A stretch of 64,000 nucleotides of DNA from the NCBI RefSeq assembly GCF_008040165.1, contig NZ_VRUR01000002.1:186001-250000 (forward strand). The letters are read 5' to 3'. The position numbers and the translations under genes are program-made. Below are positions 35,644-45,301 of the stretch, piece by piece. Position 1 is the stretch's first letter, and each line of letters starts with the position of its first letter. Under the pieces are notes generated by a model that saw only the letters and a program-made list of their open reading frames with translations, had not been told where the DNA came from and made no database searches. This DNA is from Flagellimonas hymeniacidonis. GTDB lineage: Bacteria; Bacteroidota; Bacteroidia; Flavobacteriales; Flavobacteriaceae.

Positions 35644-36306
35644 TTAAAAATCACCTTTTGGTGGAGGTCCGGAATTTCCATGATTCATATTCAAGCTTTG
35701 TCCTGCAAATAGTGCCGGTGGGGCAGAAAAGTTAGGAGCAAAACTTGCATAAGATTTGCCATTTTGTTCAGAAGTTGAGCCTATACCTTTCGCATCTACA
35801 GCATCTTTAATAAGTTTTGCTTTTCCGTCCTCACCTATATAAAACCCATAATCTGTGCCATCAACCTTCATGGTTGGAAGTATAATGATTGAATTTTGCC
35901 TAGGGTGTATTACTTTTTTCCCATCTGGGAATCTTTTCTTATTGGGATAATTGGCGTAATAAAAACGAATTGTTGAAATATCAACCTTGGCATCTTTTGC
36001 TTCTTGTTCTATAAATGCAATATATTGTTTGATGGTTTTAAAGTCCCAAGAAGCAAATCTGGCAGCTTTAAAATTTTCGTCATCATTTTCTTCTGCCTCA
36101 TATGATTGTATAAGCTCTGCCCGATTTTTTGAATAGTTATCGTACAGCTCTTTTGATGTTTCTAAGGAAATAATTTGTTTTGGTGGTTTTACGCGTTCTT
36201 TTGGTTCTTCGTGTGGTTCTTCTTTTTTTGGTTTTTCTTGGCAAGCTCCCAAAAACAGAAGCATGGCACCTAGAATGAATGGGGTTACTTTTTTGGTGTT
36301 TTTCAT
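35644..36306 (-). CDS. Lipoprotein of unknown function, paired with membrane protein
   Basis: 220 residues. Lipobox LLFLGAC (Cys about 22), then a Lys/Glu/Pro linker (KPKKEEPHEEPKERVKPPK). The folded part contains KAARFASWDFKTIKQYIAFI, IRFYYANYPNKKRFPDGK and NSIIILPTMKVDGTDYGFYI. The C-terminus is Gly/Pro/Asn-rich (NMNHGNSGPPPKGDF). No family is recognised with certainty. Joined to the 7TM gene by a 6-base gap: a lipoprotein-membrane protein pair whose job is not inferable. Confidence 0.7.
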   Translation of the reverse strand: MKNTKKVTPFILGAMLLFLGACQEKPKKEEPHEEPKERVKPPKQIISLETSKELYDNYSKNRAELIQSYEAEENDDENFKAARFASWDFKTIKQYIAFIEQEAKDAKVDISTIRFYYANYPNKKRFPDGKKVIHPRQNSIIILPTMKVDGTDYGFYIGEDGKAKLIKDAVDAKGIGSTSEQNGKSYASFAPNFSAPPALFAGQSLNMNHGNSGPPPKGDF

Positions 36307-36379
36307 TTTATAAGGGTTTTAGTGTTCATAGTATGGGGAAACTGCATTAAAGATATGTTTTTTCTTCAAAATGGGACAC

Positions 36380-36413
36380 AAAAAAAAGCCCAATGAAATT
36401 GCTCAAAGGGCTT
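36380..36413 (-). terminator. Intrinsic terminator after rho
   Basis: Stem AAGCCC (36413-36408 on the minus strand) with GGGCTT (36391-36386), a 16-base apex with further partial pairing, then eight T on the minus strand. Confidence 0.65.
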
Positions 36414-36450
36414 AAATATAATGTGTTTGCAAGTTATACCTACATAAAAT

Positions 36451-38037
36451 TTAATTGTTCATGGTCAACAAAAACTCTTCGTTGTTTTTTGTTTGCTTTA
36501 TGCGTTGCTCCATAAATTCCATTGCTTCCACTGGATTCATATCTGCCAAATACTTGCGCATGATCCACATACGTTGTATGGTGGTTTCATCTAATAATAA
36601 ATCATCTCTACGTGTGGAAGAGGAAATAAGGTCAATGGCAGGGAAAATTCTACGGTTGGAAATTCGTCTATCCAATTGTAACTCCATATTACCAGTACCT
36701 TTGAACTCCTCAAAGATGACCTCATCCATTTTAGAACCAGTTTCTGTTAAGGCAGTCGCAATGATAGAAAGTGATCCACCATTTTCAATATTTCTCGCTG
36801 CTCCAAAGAAACGCTTTGGTTTGTGCAGTGCATTGGCATCAACACCACCACTCAAGACCTTGCCAGAGGCGGGCTGAACGGTATTGTAAGCTCTAGCCAA
36901 ACGCGTAATGGAATCTAAAAGGATAACTACATCGTGTCCGCATTCTACCAAGCGTTTTGCTTTTTCCAATACAATATTTGCAACCCTAACATGTTCTGTG
37001 GCTTCTTTATCAAAAGTAGAAGCAACTACTTCACCACGTACATTACGTTGCATATCTGTAACCTCTTCTGGTCGTTCATCAATCAAAAGAATAATCTGGT
37101 ACACCTCGGGATGATTCGCAGCAATTGCATTGGCGATATCCTTCAGTAGCATTGTTTTCCCAGTTTTAGGCTGCGAAACAATCATACCACGTTGTCCTTT
37201 TCCAATAGGGGAAAACAAATCCATTATCCGTGTGGACAATGTGCTCTGTCTTTCCGCCAGTTTAAACTTTTCCTTGGGGAACAAGGGTGTAAGGTGTTCA
37301 AAGGAAACCCTATCTCTTACAACTTGCGGATCTAAACCGTTTATTTTGCTGACCTTAATAAGAGGGAAATATTTTTCTCCTTCTTTGGGAGGTCTCACAT
37401 TACCAAGTACCGTATCTCCTGTCTTTAAGCCAAACAATCTGATTTGGGATTGAGATACATAGATATCATCGGGAGAAGACAGATAGTTATAATCTGAAGA
37501 GCGTAAAAAGCCGTAACCGTCTTTTACATTAATATCCAGAACTCCTTCACTTTCAATTATGCTATCAAATTCAAACTCAGGTTCTTTATACCTGTTTTTT
37601 AAATCCTTGTCAAAATTGCTGCTCTTTTTTTCGTGGCCGCTATTTCTCGGGTGCGGGTTATTTCTTCTGTTGTTGTTTTGGTTTTTTTGAGGTCCGTTTT
37701 GTTTATTGGACTCTCTTACGTGTGGTTGTGCAGCAGGGGTGCTTTCTTTTTTCTCAACCGCTTCAGGAACGGCTTTAACCTCTTGCTTTTCTGCCACAGT
37801 TTCTTTTTTTTCTGGTTTTGGTCTGGGAGCTCTTGCTCTTTTTGGTTTTGGAGCTGTCGTTTCTTGAGGGGCTACAGAACTTTCCTGAACCACTTTTGGG
37901 TTGGATGCCTGTACATCCAAAATCTGGTAGACCAAATCCAGTTTTTTAAGTGCTTTAAATTTTGGCACACTAAGGCCTTTTGCAATTTCTTGCAACTCAG
38001 GAAGCTTTTTAGCTTTTAGATCTGAAATCTCGAACAT
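36451..38037 (-). CDS. rho: Transcription termination factor Rho
   Basis: 528 residues, longer than the 419 of E. coli. Rho_N helix bundle ([20 protein letters not shown]), then a disordered insert of about 110 residues rich in Lys, Pro, Gln and Asn ([20 protein letters not shown]). The cold-shock RNA-binding domain contains [20 protein letters not shown]. The ATPase has Walker [12 protein letters not shown] (about 287-297), [15 protein letters not shown] and [20 protein letters not shown]. Hexameric RNA helicase that ends transcription. The N-terminal insert is usual in Bacteroidota and other phyla. Confidence 0.97.
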   Translation of the reverse strand: MFEISDLKAKKLPELQEIAKGLSVPKFKALKKLDLVYQILDVQASNPKVVQESSVAPQETTAPKPKRARAPRPKPEKKETVAEKQEVKAVPEAVEKKESTPAAQPHVRESNKQNGPQKNQNNNRRNNPHPRNSGHEKKSSNFDKDLKNRYKEPEFEFDSIIESEGVLDINVKDGYGFLRSSDYNYLSSPDDIYVSQSQIRLFGLKTGDTVLGNVRPPKEGEKYFPLIKVSKINGLDPQVVRDRVSFEHLTPLFPKEKFKLAERQSTLSTRIMDLFSPIGKGQRGMIVSQPKTGKTMLLKDIANAIAANHPEVYQIILLIDERPEEVTDMQRNVRGEVVASTFDKEATEHVRVANIVLEKAKRLVECGHDVVILLDSITRLARAYNTVQPASGKVLSGGVDANALHKPKRFFGAARNIENGGSLSIIATALTETGSKMDEVIFEEFKGTGNMELQLDRRISNRRIFPAIDLISSSTRRDDLLLDETTIQRMWIMRKYLADMNPVEAMEFMEQRIKQTKNNEEFLLTMNN

Positions 38038-38229
38038 TAAGTAATGAATAAATTAGACTTGTATAATGTATATAATTGAAGTAAAAAGTTATTGGGGTAC
38101 TACAATAGGAAGATATCCTTTAGGTAAGTGCTTCGCTAATAACGACACAAGTATACAAATTATTTTCAACAATAAGTGGTCATTTACCGAAAAGACACCT
38201 ATTTTTGCCTTCCAAAATCAATTTATAAG

Positions 38230-38640
38230 ATGATTCAGCGCATTCAGACTTTTTTTTTAGTGTTGGTTGCAATTATTGCTGGTGGATTGCCGTTTGTATT
38301 GAATTTATGGATTGATGCTGAAGGAACTGAATTTTTTGCACAACAAGAATTGTGGATCAGCTTGGTTTTATACCTATCTGCAGCTTTGGCGCTTATTTCG
38401 GTTTTTTTGTATAAAAACAGACAAAATCAATTTGTTGTAAACAGGTTGAATATGATATTGAATCTTTTTTTACTAGGATTTTTCGTTTATCGATCGCTAA
38501 ACTTATCCGGAGAAAGTGAAATTTCTGAGAAGGGTATTGGGATGCTGATTCCTGTATTTTCTATCGTTTTTCTGGTTCTGGCCAACAGAGCCATCAAAAA
38601 GGATGAGGATCTTGTAAAATCTGTTGATCGCTTGCGTTAA
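38230..38640 (+). CDS. DUF4293 membrane protein
   Basis: 136 residues from the ATG at 38230. An earlier in-frame ATG at 38176 would add 18 residues that cover the likely promoter (TATTTTTG at 38200-38207). Four hydrophobic helices: MIQRIQTFFLVLVAIIAGGL, LWISLVLYLSAALALISVF, LNMILNLFLLGFFVYRSL and GIGMLIPVFSIVFLVLAN, ending in the basic RAIKKDEDLVKSVDRLR. The MIQRIQT start and four-helix plan are those of DUF4293, usually beside rho or its neighbours in Bacteroidota. Function unknown. Confidence 0.85.
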   Translation: MIQRIQTFFLVLVAIIAGGLPFVLNLWIDAEGTEFFAQQELWISLVLYLSAALALISVFLYKNRQNQFVVNRLNMILNLFLLGFFVYRSLNLSGESEISEKGIGMLIPVFSIVFLVLANRAIKKDEDLVKSVDRLR

Positions 38641-38668
38641 ACCTAACATCTTAGTAGTATTAGTGCGA

Positions 38669-38698
38669 AAAAACCCCGGCCTAGGCCGGGGTTTTTAT
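38669..38698. terminator. Bidirectional intrinsic terminator
   Basis: A 28-base perfect palindrome (38669-38696) with core CCCCGGCCTAGGCCGGGG between A-run and T-run, separating convergent genes. Confidence 0.92.
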
Positions 38699-38721
38699 TT
38701 TGATAAACACTTGGATAAAAC

Positions 38722-39579
38722 CTACTGCATTAGAGTTGCTTCGGTAAATCCATTTCCAAATTTTATATCAGATAGGGTTTGCACAATACTCGGCTCCTCT
38801 GCATAACCTTCTTTATTAGGCATAAAATAAGACCGCTTTGTAGAAATCATTTGGCCATCAATATCTTCATACTCATAATTTGCAATGATTACAGGTTCTT
38901 CTACTCCTAAGAAAGGCAGTGAAAAATAAAAACGATCAACCAATTTAGTCTCAGGATTTACGTAAAGGATATAAATATCGTTTTGTTCCTTACCGGTTAC
39001 TTCTGCATCATAGGTAACATGAACCTTATCATAGGTGGTTCCGTTATACTCTTCAGCGCCCATATATTTAGCTATAGTACCTTTATTGTTTAGCTTGTAA
39101 GGCATTGTAAACCAATAATAATTCGCAGTTCTAAGAAAATTTCCCAACCCTATAAACTGAGGATCTTCAGATTTTTTTCCATCTACCATCACTACAGTTT
39201 GTTCACCATCATAATATTGAATTACTTCCCCTTCCTTATCCGGCATTACATTAATTTGATGCTGACTGTACTTTCCATAAGAAGCTTCCGAATTAAAAAT
39301 ATAACGCTCTATGGAAACATCTGCTTTTCCATTAGATGGGTATCTATAGTCATAAGTGTATTCTACATCTCCTTTTTTCCAAAGGTCATTCCATCCTCCA
39401 TGAGCATGCGCAACAGATGCCAAAATGCTTTTTGGGTCATTGGTGTCATAGACGGGTGCTTTGGAAACTTTCATCACCGTTTCCTCTACAGCGGCCTCCG
39501 CTTTTTTTGCTTTTTCTCCACAAGAAGCTAAAAATAAGAGTCCTGCAATGGTTAAAAGTTGTAAACTAGTTGTTTTCAT
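38722..39579 (-). CDS. DUF6503-like lipoprotein
   Basis: 285 residues from the ATG at 39579; lipobox LLFLASC. The sequence contains SILASVAHAHGGWNDLWKKG, VEYTYDYRYPSNGKADVSIE, IQYYDGEQTVVMVDGKKSED, ANYYWFTMPYKLNNKGTIAK and ETKLVDRFYFSLPFLGVEEP. This pattern is of a single-domain beta-rich periplasmic protein resembling outer-membrane lipoprotein-sorting (LolA-like) folds and DUF6503. Biochemical role unknown. The longer ATG at 39612 would put 11 residues before the signal peptide and is not favoured. Confidence 0.75.
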   Translation of the reverse strand: MKTTSLQLLTIAGLLFLASCGEKAKKAEAAVEETVMKVSKAPVYDTNDPKSILASVAHAHGGWNDLWKKGDVEYTYDYRYPSNGKADVSIERYIFNSEASYGKYSQHQINVMPDKEGEVIQYYDGEQTVVMVDGKKSEDPQFIGLGNFLRTANYYWFTMPYKLNNKGTIAKYMGAEEYNGTTYDKVHVTYDAEVTGKEQNDIYILYVNPETKLVDRFYFSLPFLGVEEPVIIANYEYEDIDGQMISTKRSYFMPNKEGYAEEPSIVQTLSDIKFGNGFTEATLMQ

Positions 39580-39646
39580 GTTGTTGTAAGATTGTTTTCC
39601 GTTTAGACGCAAGTTACCCCAACTTCTTACTTTTAGGACTTATCCT

Positions 39647-40609
39647 TTATAAATCAATTTTTTCTTTAAAACCGGCAATATTGTACCCCTGCTGAATTAC
39701 TTCTCTGTATTGATTACTTTCTTTATTGAGTAGTGGGTTGGTATGGTTAAAATGAATGAAGTGAATTTTTCTCTTTTCGTTTTCGGGTAGTTGTTGAAAA
39801 AGGTGTAGACTCTCAACGACAAAAGGATGTGGTATTTCGGAAATGTCCCTGTTGTTTATTTCAGCACCATCATAAAATGATGCATCCAAAAAGGCATAGT
39901 CAACAACCTTTATTTCATCAATAATGTTTTTCTCCCATTTAGACCATTTGTCAATATCCGGAATGAACAATGCTGTTTTGCTGGGACCAATAATTTTAAA
40001 CCCTACCGTTTCTGAGTATTCGTCCCTATGCGGCACTATAAATGGAATTACACTAAGGTTTGACGTAAGTTGAACTCTCATTTCGTTCTCCATTTCCTGG
40101 ATTGAAATATTTTCCAGTGTCACCAATTGATTCCAAGGTCCGTTGCTCTCAAGAAAAGATTTCATCTGCGGCATGGCATAAACAGGAACTTGTTTGGCGC
40201 CCAACGCTTCGCGTCCAAAATATTGAAGACCCGTATAATGACCAATATGCGCATGGGTTAAAAATATCCCGTTTGGAGTCTCGGTCTCCTTTTGGGTAAA
40301 CTCCTTTAAACTCTTCATTTGTGAAGTAATGTCTGGAGTAGCCTCAAACAAATAGGATTTTTCTTTTTCATGATCCACAACACCCAAGGAAACTACTTTC
40401 CTGCTTGCATCTGGGTTCGAGAACAAGGCTGCACAGCATTCCCTTTTGCATCCGATATGCGGACTTCCTCCATCTTGCACAGTACCCAGAATATACAAGG
40501 AAACCGCTTTGGTGTCTGCCTCGTTTTCAGAAACAACCGATTTTTTTGAAGGTGACTTCCCATTACAGGCTACCAAGAGCAGAATTCCAAGGAGGAGATA
40601 GTTTTTCAT
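39647..40609 (-). CDS. PqqB-like metallo-beta-lactamase-fold lipoprotein
   Basis: 320 residues; lipobox LLLVAC. Opening LYILGTVQDGGSPHIGCKRE with CC corresponds to the GSAAGGGxPQxNCxCxxC region of PqqB. Metal-binding THAHIGHYTGLQYFGREAL (about 121-139), FIVPHRDEYSETVGFKI, LFIPDIDKWSKWE and IHFIHFNHTNPLL complete the fold. PqqB-family enzymes oxidise or hydroxylate the PQQ precursor. Here there is no pqqA/C/D/E nearby and the protein is exported, so PQQ synthesis is unlikely; hydrolase on an unknown envelope substrate is the better guess. One base separates it from the phosphodiesterase upstream. Confidence 0.82.
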   Translation of the reverse strand: MKNYLLLGILLLVACNGKSPSKKSVVSENEADTKAVSLYILGTVQDGGSPHIGCKRECCAALFSNPDASRKVVSLGVVDHEKEKSYLFEATPDITSQMKSLKEFTQKETETPNGIFLTHAHIGHYTGLQYFGREALGAKQVPVYAMPQMKSFLESNGPWNQLVTLENISIQEMENEMRVQLTSNLSVIPFIVPHRDEYSETVGFKIIGPSKTALFIPDIDKWSKWEKNIIDEIKVVDYAFLDASFYDGAEINNRDISEIPHPFVVESLHLFQQLPENEKRKIHFIHFNHTNPLLNKESNQYREVIQQGYNIAGFKEKIDL

Positions 40610-40610
40610 A

Positions 40611-41105
40611 TTATCTTGAGCCTAATTCAATTACTTCCAAATCTGATATTTTATCACCATGAATTTTAAATCTAAGCATGGTCCTCATATGATGGAACCC
40701 ATATTTTCCACAAGCTCCAGGATTCATATGCAGCAGGTTTAACTTTTTATCATTCATCACCTTCAAAATATGGGAATGCCCGCAGATAAAAAGGTTAGGA
40801 GGGTTTTGTTTTATTTCCTCCTTTACCCGGATGTTGTATTTAGGAGGATAACCTCCAATATGTGTAATCCAAACATCCACTTCCTCACAAAAAAACCGAT
40901 TGTGTTCGGGAAATTCCTTTTGAATAACATGGTCATCGATATTGCCGTAAACCCCACGTAATGGTTTGATTGCTTTTAGTTTATCGGTAACACTTAGGTT
41001 ACCAATGTCTCCCGCATGCCAAATTTCATCTGCTTCAGAAGCATACTTTAAAATAGAAGCATCCATATGTCCGTGAGTATCCGAAAGCAGTAAAATTTTG
41101 GTCAT
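40611..41105 (-). CDS. Metallophosphoesterase, YfcE/MJ0936 type
   Basis: 164 residues. All metal motifs are in order: LLLSDTHGHMD, EIWHAGDIGNL, VYGNIDDHV, VWITHIGGYPPKYN and FICGHSHILKV, with a C-terminal MNPGACGKYGFHHMRTM. Small cytosolic phosphodiesterases of this family use two metal ions (often Mn) and hydrolyse model phosphodiesters; physiological substrate unknown. Co-transcribed with the PqqB-like gene. Confidence 0.92.
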   Translation of the reverse strand: MTKILLLSDTHGHMDASILKYASEADEIWHAGDIGNLSVTDKLKAIKPLRGVYGNIDDHVIQKEFPEHNRFFCEEVDVWITHIGGYPPKYNIRVKEEIKQNPPNLFICGHSHILKVMNDKKLNLLHMNPGACGKYGFHHMRTMLRFKIHGDKISDLEVIELGSR

Positions 41106-41193
41106 AACGCTAAAAATATGCTAAAAAATGATGGGGAAATTTCTATTGGATGGGATTCAAGTATCTTTAACATCTTAAAAATAAGGGATTCAA

Positions 41194-41946
41194 TTGAGAT
41201 ATTTTATCCGATTTTCATATTTCGGAAAGACCTACCACGGATGGCAAAACCAACCCAACGCTATAACGGTTCAAGAAGTGTTGGAAAAAGGACTGTCTAC
41301 GCTGTTGCGAGATAAAATTGAAGTTGTTGGCGCCGGAAGGACGGATGCTGGGGTACACGCCCGGGAAATGTTTGCCCATTTTAATGTTGACCAAATTTCA
41401 GATAGGGTAGAACTGGTTCGTCGTCTCAATGCCTTTCTTCCAGAAGATATAGCGGTAAAAGAAATTATTCCGGTTAATGAAGATGCCCATGCCCGATTTG
41501 ATGCTACAGAGCGCACCTATGAATACTGGGTTGTTCAAGAAAAGAATCCTTTCTACACAGATACCGCACATTTCGTAAAACAAATCTTGGAGGTTCAGGC
41601 AATGAACAGGGCAGCATCTTTTCTATTAGCGCATTCAGATTTTGAATGCTTTTCCAAGTCCAATACAGATGTGAAGACATTTAATTGCGACATTAAGCAT
41701 GCCGCCTGGGAAAAAGGAAAAGATAAATTGGTCTTTACTATTAGTGCAGATCGCTTTCTTCGTAATATGGTAAGGGCGATAGTGGGAACCTTGCTAGATG
41801 TAGGAGCCGGTAAAATGAGCCCTGATGAAATCAATGCTATTATAGCGAGTAAGAATAGAGGAAAGGCAGGAGTTTCTGTGCCAGCAAAAGGATTATATTT
41901 GACAAAGATCGTATACCCAAAAAGCGTATTTAATGAGCAAGAATGA
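41194..41946 (+). CDS. truA: tRNA pseudouridine synthase A
   Basis: 250 residues starting at TTG (41194); an in-frame stop 12 bases upstream leaves no ATG option before the conserved RYFIRFSYFGKTYHGWQNQP. Catalytic Asp in VGAGRTDAGVHAREMFAHF (about residue 50). Later motifs: RFDATERTYEYWV, DFECFSKSNTDVKTFNC and DRFLRNMVRAIVGTLLDVG. Makes pseudouridine at positions 38-40 of tRNA anticodon stems. The last 14 bases overlap the ABC exporter gene, implying coupled translation. Confidence 0.96.
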   Translation: MRYFIRFSYFGKTYHGWQNQPNAITVQEVLEKGLSTLLRDKIEVVGAGRTDAGVHAREMFAHFNVDQISDRVELVRRLNAFLPEDIAVKEIIPVNEDAHARFDATERTYEYWVVQEKNPFYTDTAHFVKQILEVQAMNRAASFLLAHSDFECFSKSNTDVKTFNCDIKHAAWEKGKDKLVFTISADRFLRNMVRAIVGTLLDVGAGKMSPDEINAIIASKNRGKAGVSVPAKGLYLTKIVYPKSVFNEQE

Positions 41947-43705
41947 GGAAATAGGAAGAGCGTTTGATTTTGGTTTGTTCAAGCGCGTATTTGCGCATAC
42001 CAAACCTTACAGAACCATTTTTTGGCTTGTTGCCATCGTAGCGATTCTATCCGCTGCTTTTGCCGTTTTGACTCCTATTCTTGTGAGAGATATTATCAAT
42101 GAGGCACTTTCCAATAAAGATAGCGAGAAACTGGTTTTCGTGGTATTAGCGATGTTAGGAGCCTTGTTTGGACAGGTCATTTGTCAGCTTTCCTTTAATT
42201 ATTATGCAAACCTATTGGGAGAATCCGTAATAAAAGATATTAGGGTAAGGCTTTTTCAGCGTATGATGGGTTTTAAAATGACCTATTTTGATAATTCTTC
42301 CATTGGGGTATTGGTGACCAGAGCAGTGGCAGATATGCAGCGTATAGGGGAAATATTTAGTCAAGGCTTTTTTGTGATTGTGGCCGATTCCTTAAAAATG
42401 CTGTCCGGAGCAGCCGTGATGCTATACATTAATTGGAAATTAGCATTGATTGTCTTTGCTATTTTGCCCGTGATTCTTGTGGCTACAAGATTGTTCCAAC
42501 AGGCCATGAAGGTTGCCTTTATAGAAGTACGGGCCCAAGTTTCCAATTTAAACTCTTTTGTTCAAGAAAGAATAGCAGGAATGAAGATTGTTCAGCTCTT
42601 TAATAGGGAAGAGATTGAAAAAGAAAAGTTTAGAAAAATCAACGAAAAACACCAAAACGCTTGGTTAAAGACGGTTTGGTACAATTCCATCTTTTTCCCC
42701 ATTGCAGAGATTTCGTATTCCATTGGAATTGGCTTAGTAGTGTATTTTGGAGTCATCCAGAACATTGAAAACGTAGCATTGAACGATACAGGTTCTATCT
42801 TCGCTTTCTTTTTCTTGATGGATTTGTTATTTCGCCCATTACGTCAGATTGCAGATAAGTTCAATACACTTCAGATGGGTATGGTGGCAGCCAATAGGGT
42901 ATTCGGAATTTTGGATACAGAAAGTCATATCCCAGATGAAGGTAAATTGGAAAAAGACGATGTTAAGGGAACTATCGCTTTTGAGAAGGTGCACTTTGGT
43001 TATGTTGAAAACGAAGAAGTTTTGCATGGAATTTCCTTTAATGTAAAAGCAGGGGAGACTGTTGCGATTGTAGGGGCAACTGGTGCGGGAAAATCTACTA
43101 TTATTAATCTGCTCAATCGCTTTTATGAGATTAATTCAGGCACTATTTTGATTGATGGGCACAACATTCGAGATTATTCTTTAAGGTCTCTTCGTTCTAA
43201 TATTGCTATTGTGCTTCAGGATGTTTTCCTTTTTGCGGATTCTATCGCGAATAATATTTCACTTCGTGAAACATCAGTTTCGGTGGTTGACATTGAGAAA
43301 GCGGCCAAACAAATTGGAGTACACGAATTTATTTCGAGCCTTCCTGGAGGTTATCAGTATAATGTAAAAGAACGTGGTGCTATGCTCTCCAGCGGACAGC
43401 GTCAATTGATTGCTTTTTTACGTGCGTATGTGAGCAACCCAAGTATTTTAATTTTGGATGAAGCGACTTCATCCGTAGATACATATTCGGAACAGCTTAT
43501 TCAACAGGCTACAAACAAAATTACCGAAGGGAGAACTTCCATCATCATTGCGCATAGATTGGCGACGATTAAAAAAGCGGATAAAATCATTGTAATGGAT
43601 GCTGGAGAAATTGTTGAAATGGGTACCCACCAAGAGCTTCTTAAACAAGGTGGTTACTACAGTGATTTATACGAAGCGCAGTTTTTGGCAGAGGAGGTTG
43701 CATAG
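41933..43705 (+). CDS. ABC exporter, MsbA/multidrug type
   Basis: 590 residues, a half-transporter with a six-helix domain (about 30-320; IFWLVAIVAILSAAFAVLTP, VMLYINWKLALIVFAILPVI) fused to an ATPase. Walker A VGATGAGKSTIINL (about 377-390), Q-loop IAIVLQDVFLF, signature MLSSGQRQLIAFLRAY (LSSGQ rather than LSGGQ, usual for this Bacteroidota group), Walker B ILILDEATSSVD, H-loop AHRLATI. A homodimer likely exports lipid or amphipathic compounds. Often annotated MsbA-like, but lipid A transport cannot be shown from this sequence. Confidence 0.93.
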   Translation: MSKNEEIGRAFDFGLFKRVFAHTKPYRTIFWLVAIVAILSAAFAVLTPILVRDIINEALSNKDSEKLVFVVLAMLGALFGQVICQLSFNYYANLLGESVIKDIRVRLFQRMMGFKMTYFDNSSIGVLVTRAVADMQRIGEIFSQGFFVIVADSLKMLSGAAVMLYINWKLALIVFAILPVILVATRLFQQAMKVAFIEVRAQVSNLNSFVQERIAGMKIVQLFNREEIEKEKFRKINEKHQNAWLKTVWYNSIFFPIAEISYSIGIGLVVYFGVIQNIENVALNDTGSIFAFFFLMDLLFRPLRQIADKFNTLQMGMVAANRVFGILDTESHIPDEGKLEKDDVKGTIAFEKVHFGYVENEEVLHGISFNVKAGETVAIVGATGAGKSTIINLLNRFYEINSGTILIDGHNIRDYSLRSLRSNIAIVLQDVFLFADSIANNISLRETSVSVVDIEKAAKQIGVHEFISSLPGGYQYNVKERGAMLSSGQRQLIAFLRAYVSNPSILILDEATSSVDTYSEQLIQQATNKITEGRTSIIIAHRLATIKKADKIIVMDAGEIVEMGTHQELLKQGGYYSDLYEAQFLAEEVA

Positions 43706-43706
43706 G

Positions 43707-44471
43707 TTATTTTGGAGCAAAATCCTGTAATGAAGCTTGCCCAGTTAGTATGGTTAGGAGTACCGCAACAATACCTATACCCATCATTAGAATGAGTAAG
43801 AAGAACAAATAAATTACTGCCCGCCAAAAAGTACCCCAAAATTTAGTCTGGTGCATTTTTCCCAGAACGATAAACTGATAGGTTACCACCATGAATAAAA
43901 AGACAAAATTGAAAATGTCGAATTTAATTGGGAAAAGGCCTAAGACAAGTATGTAAAGAACCACTTGCACATAGGATGTTTGTCCAATAATGTAAGCATT
44001 GGCAACAAGGTGTTCGGTATAGTTAAACCTTTTTTTTCCTCTGAACAACATCCAAGAAAGTAAGGCATACAAAGGCATGATCATATAAGACATCAACCCT
44101 TGATAGTCGAACATAAAATTCATTTCTCGCGTGTCCGTGTCAGAGAAACTACTTTGAGTGAGATTTAGGTGATAGACATTTCTAAGCACAAAAAACATAA
44201 TACCCGATAGGGTAACCGCAATGGCAAAAAAGCCAATGGGATTCATATACTTTTTTCGTGTACCTGAAATGAATTCCAAAATAACTATTTCCGGTCTGGA
44301 AAATAGATGACGAATAGTTTTTAAAAAGGTGTTGTCCAAATTGAACACTTGAACACTTAAATCTTGAAATATATTTTTTAAAAAGAGTCGGTTTTTTACA
44401 ACTTTTGCACCGCAATTTGGACAATAACTAAAATCCGTTTTTAGAGAATTGCTGCAGTTTTTACAGTCCAT
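43707..44471 (-). CDS. DUF3667 membrane protein with zinc ribbon
   Basis: 254 residues. N-terminal zinc ribbon CKNCSNSLKTDFSYCPNCGAKV (two CxxC pairs; the second, CPNC, about residues 17-20), then IRHLFSRPEIVILEFISGTR and the invariant KKYMNPIGFFAIAV, which mark DUF3667. Five to six hydrophobic helices follow (MSYMIMPLYALLSWMLF, YVQVVLYILVLGLFPI, VIYLFFLLILMMGIGIV). Function not established. The start is immediately adjacent to the cdaA stop, so both are on one transcript. Confidence 0.9.
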   Translation of the reverse strand: MDCKNCSNSLKTDFSYCPNCGAKVVKNRLFLKNIFQDLSVQVFNLDNTFLKTIRHLFSRPEIVILEFISGTRKKYMNPIGFFAIAVTLSGIMFFVLRNVYHLNLTQSSFSDTDTREMNFMFDYQGLMSYMIMPLYALLSWMLFRGKKRFNYTEHLVANAYIIGQTSYVQVVLYILVLGLFPIKFDIFNFVFLFMVVTYQFIVLGKMHQTKFWGTFWRAVIYLFFLLILMMGIGIVAVLLTILTGQASLQDFAPK

Positions 44472-45257
44472 CTATTCCAAATCCTTTTTAATAAAGCTTA
44501 CAAGTTCATCCAGTCCTTTATATGGCGCAAACTCTCCATTTTTTATATAAGAAATAGAACCTGTTTCTTCACTAACCACCAAGCAAATAGCATCTGTTTT
44601 TTCGGTGATACCCACAGCTGCCCGGTGTCGCAACCCAAATCGCAAAGGAATGTTCCTGTCATTGGAAACGGGCAAAATCACCCTTGTAGCGGTGATATAA
44701 TTATCCTGAATAATAGCTGCCCCATCGTGGAGAGGACTGTTTTTAAAGAATATACTTTCTAAAATGGGTTGAGTAATTTCAATGTTCATGGTATCTCCCG
44801 TAGATTTAATAAAATCTAAGGTGTTGGTGCGCTCAATAACAATTAAGGCGCCCGTTTTGGTGCTTCCCATTCTTTCGCATGCGGCAATTATAGCATCCAC
44901 ATCAGTATCAGAAGGCATGGCTTCCTGTTTCAAGAATTTAAAGTGACGGATAAAATTACGTTTGGAAGCAAAATTTGTAGAACCGATCATCAACAGAAAT
45001 TTTCTAATTTCTTGCTGAAAAACTATAATAAGCGCAATAAGACCAATGTTCATGAATCCACCGACCATGCTGCTGATCATTTTCATCTGAAGCAATTCTG
45101 TGAGTTTCCAAAGCGCCCAAACAATTACAATACCAATAAAAATATTGATGGCCACGGTACCTTTTACTAATTTGTAGATGTAGTAGAGTAGTGCGGCAAC
45201 AAGTACAATGTCTATGACATCTGTGATTTTAAATTCAAGAAAATTCAGAAAATCCAA
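44472..45257 (-). CDS. cdaA: Diadenylate cyclase CdaA
   Basis: 261 residues. Three N-terminal helices (about 10-80) anchor it in the inner membrane. The DAC domain carries the two catalytic motifs: NSPLHDGAAIIQ (DGA about 176-178) and LRFGLRHRAAVG (RHR about 207-209), with GALIVIERTNTLDFI before them. Condenses two ATP into cyclic di-AMP, a signal usually tied to osmotic and cell-wall control. Directly downstream of folP with a 44-base gap; the glmM/cdaR partners of Firmicutes are absent here. Confidence 0.95.
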   Translation of the reverse strand: MDFLNFLEFKITDVIDIVLVAALLYYIYKLVKGTVAINIFIGIVIVWALWKLTELLQMKMISSMVGGFMNIGLIALIIVFQQEIRKFLLMIGSTNFASKRNFIRHFKFLKQEAMPSDTDVDAIIAACERMGSTKTGALIVIERTNTLDFIKSTGDTMNIEITQPILESIFFKNSPLHDGAAIIQDNYITATRVILPVSNDRNIPLRFGLRHRAAVGITEKTDAICLVVSEETGSISYIKNGEFAPYKGLDELVSFIKKDLE

Positions 45258-45301
45258 CCGCGGTGTTTTTGTAAAATTAGCAAAAATAGAAGAACCAGAA
45301 A

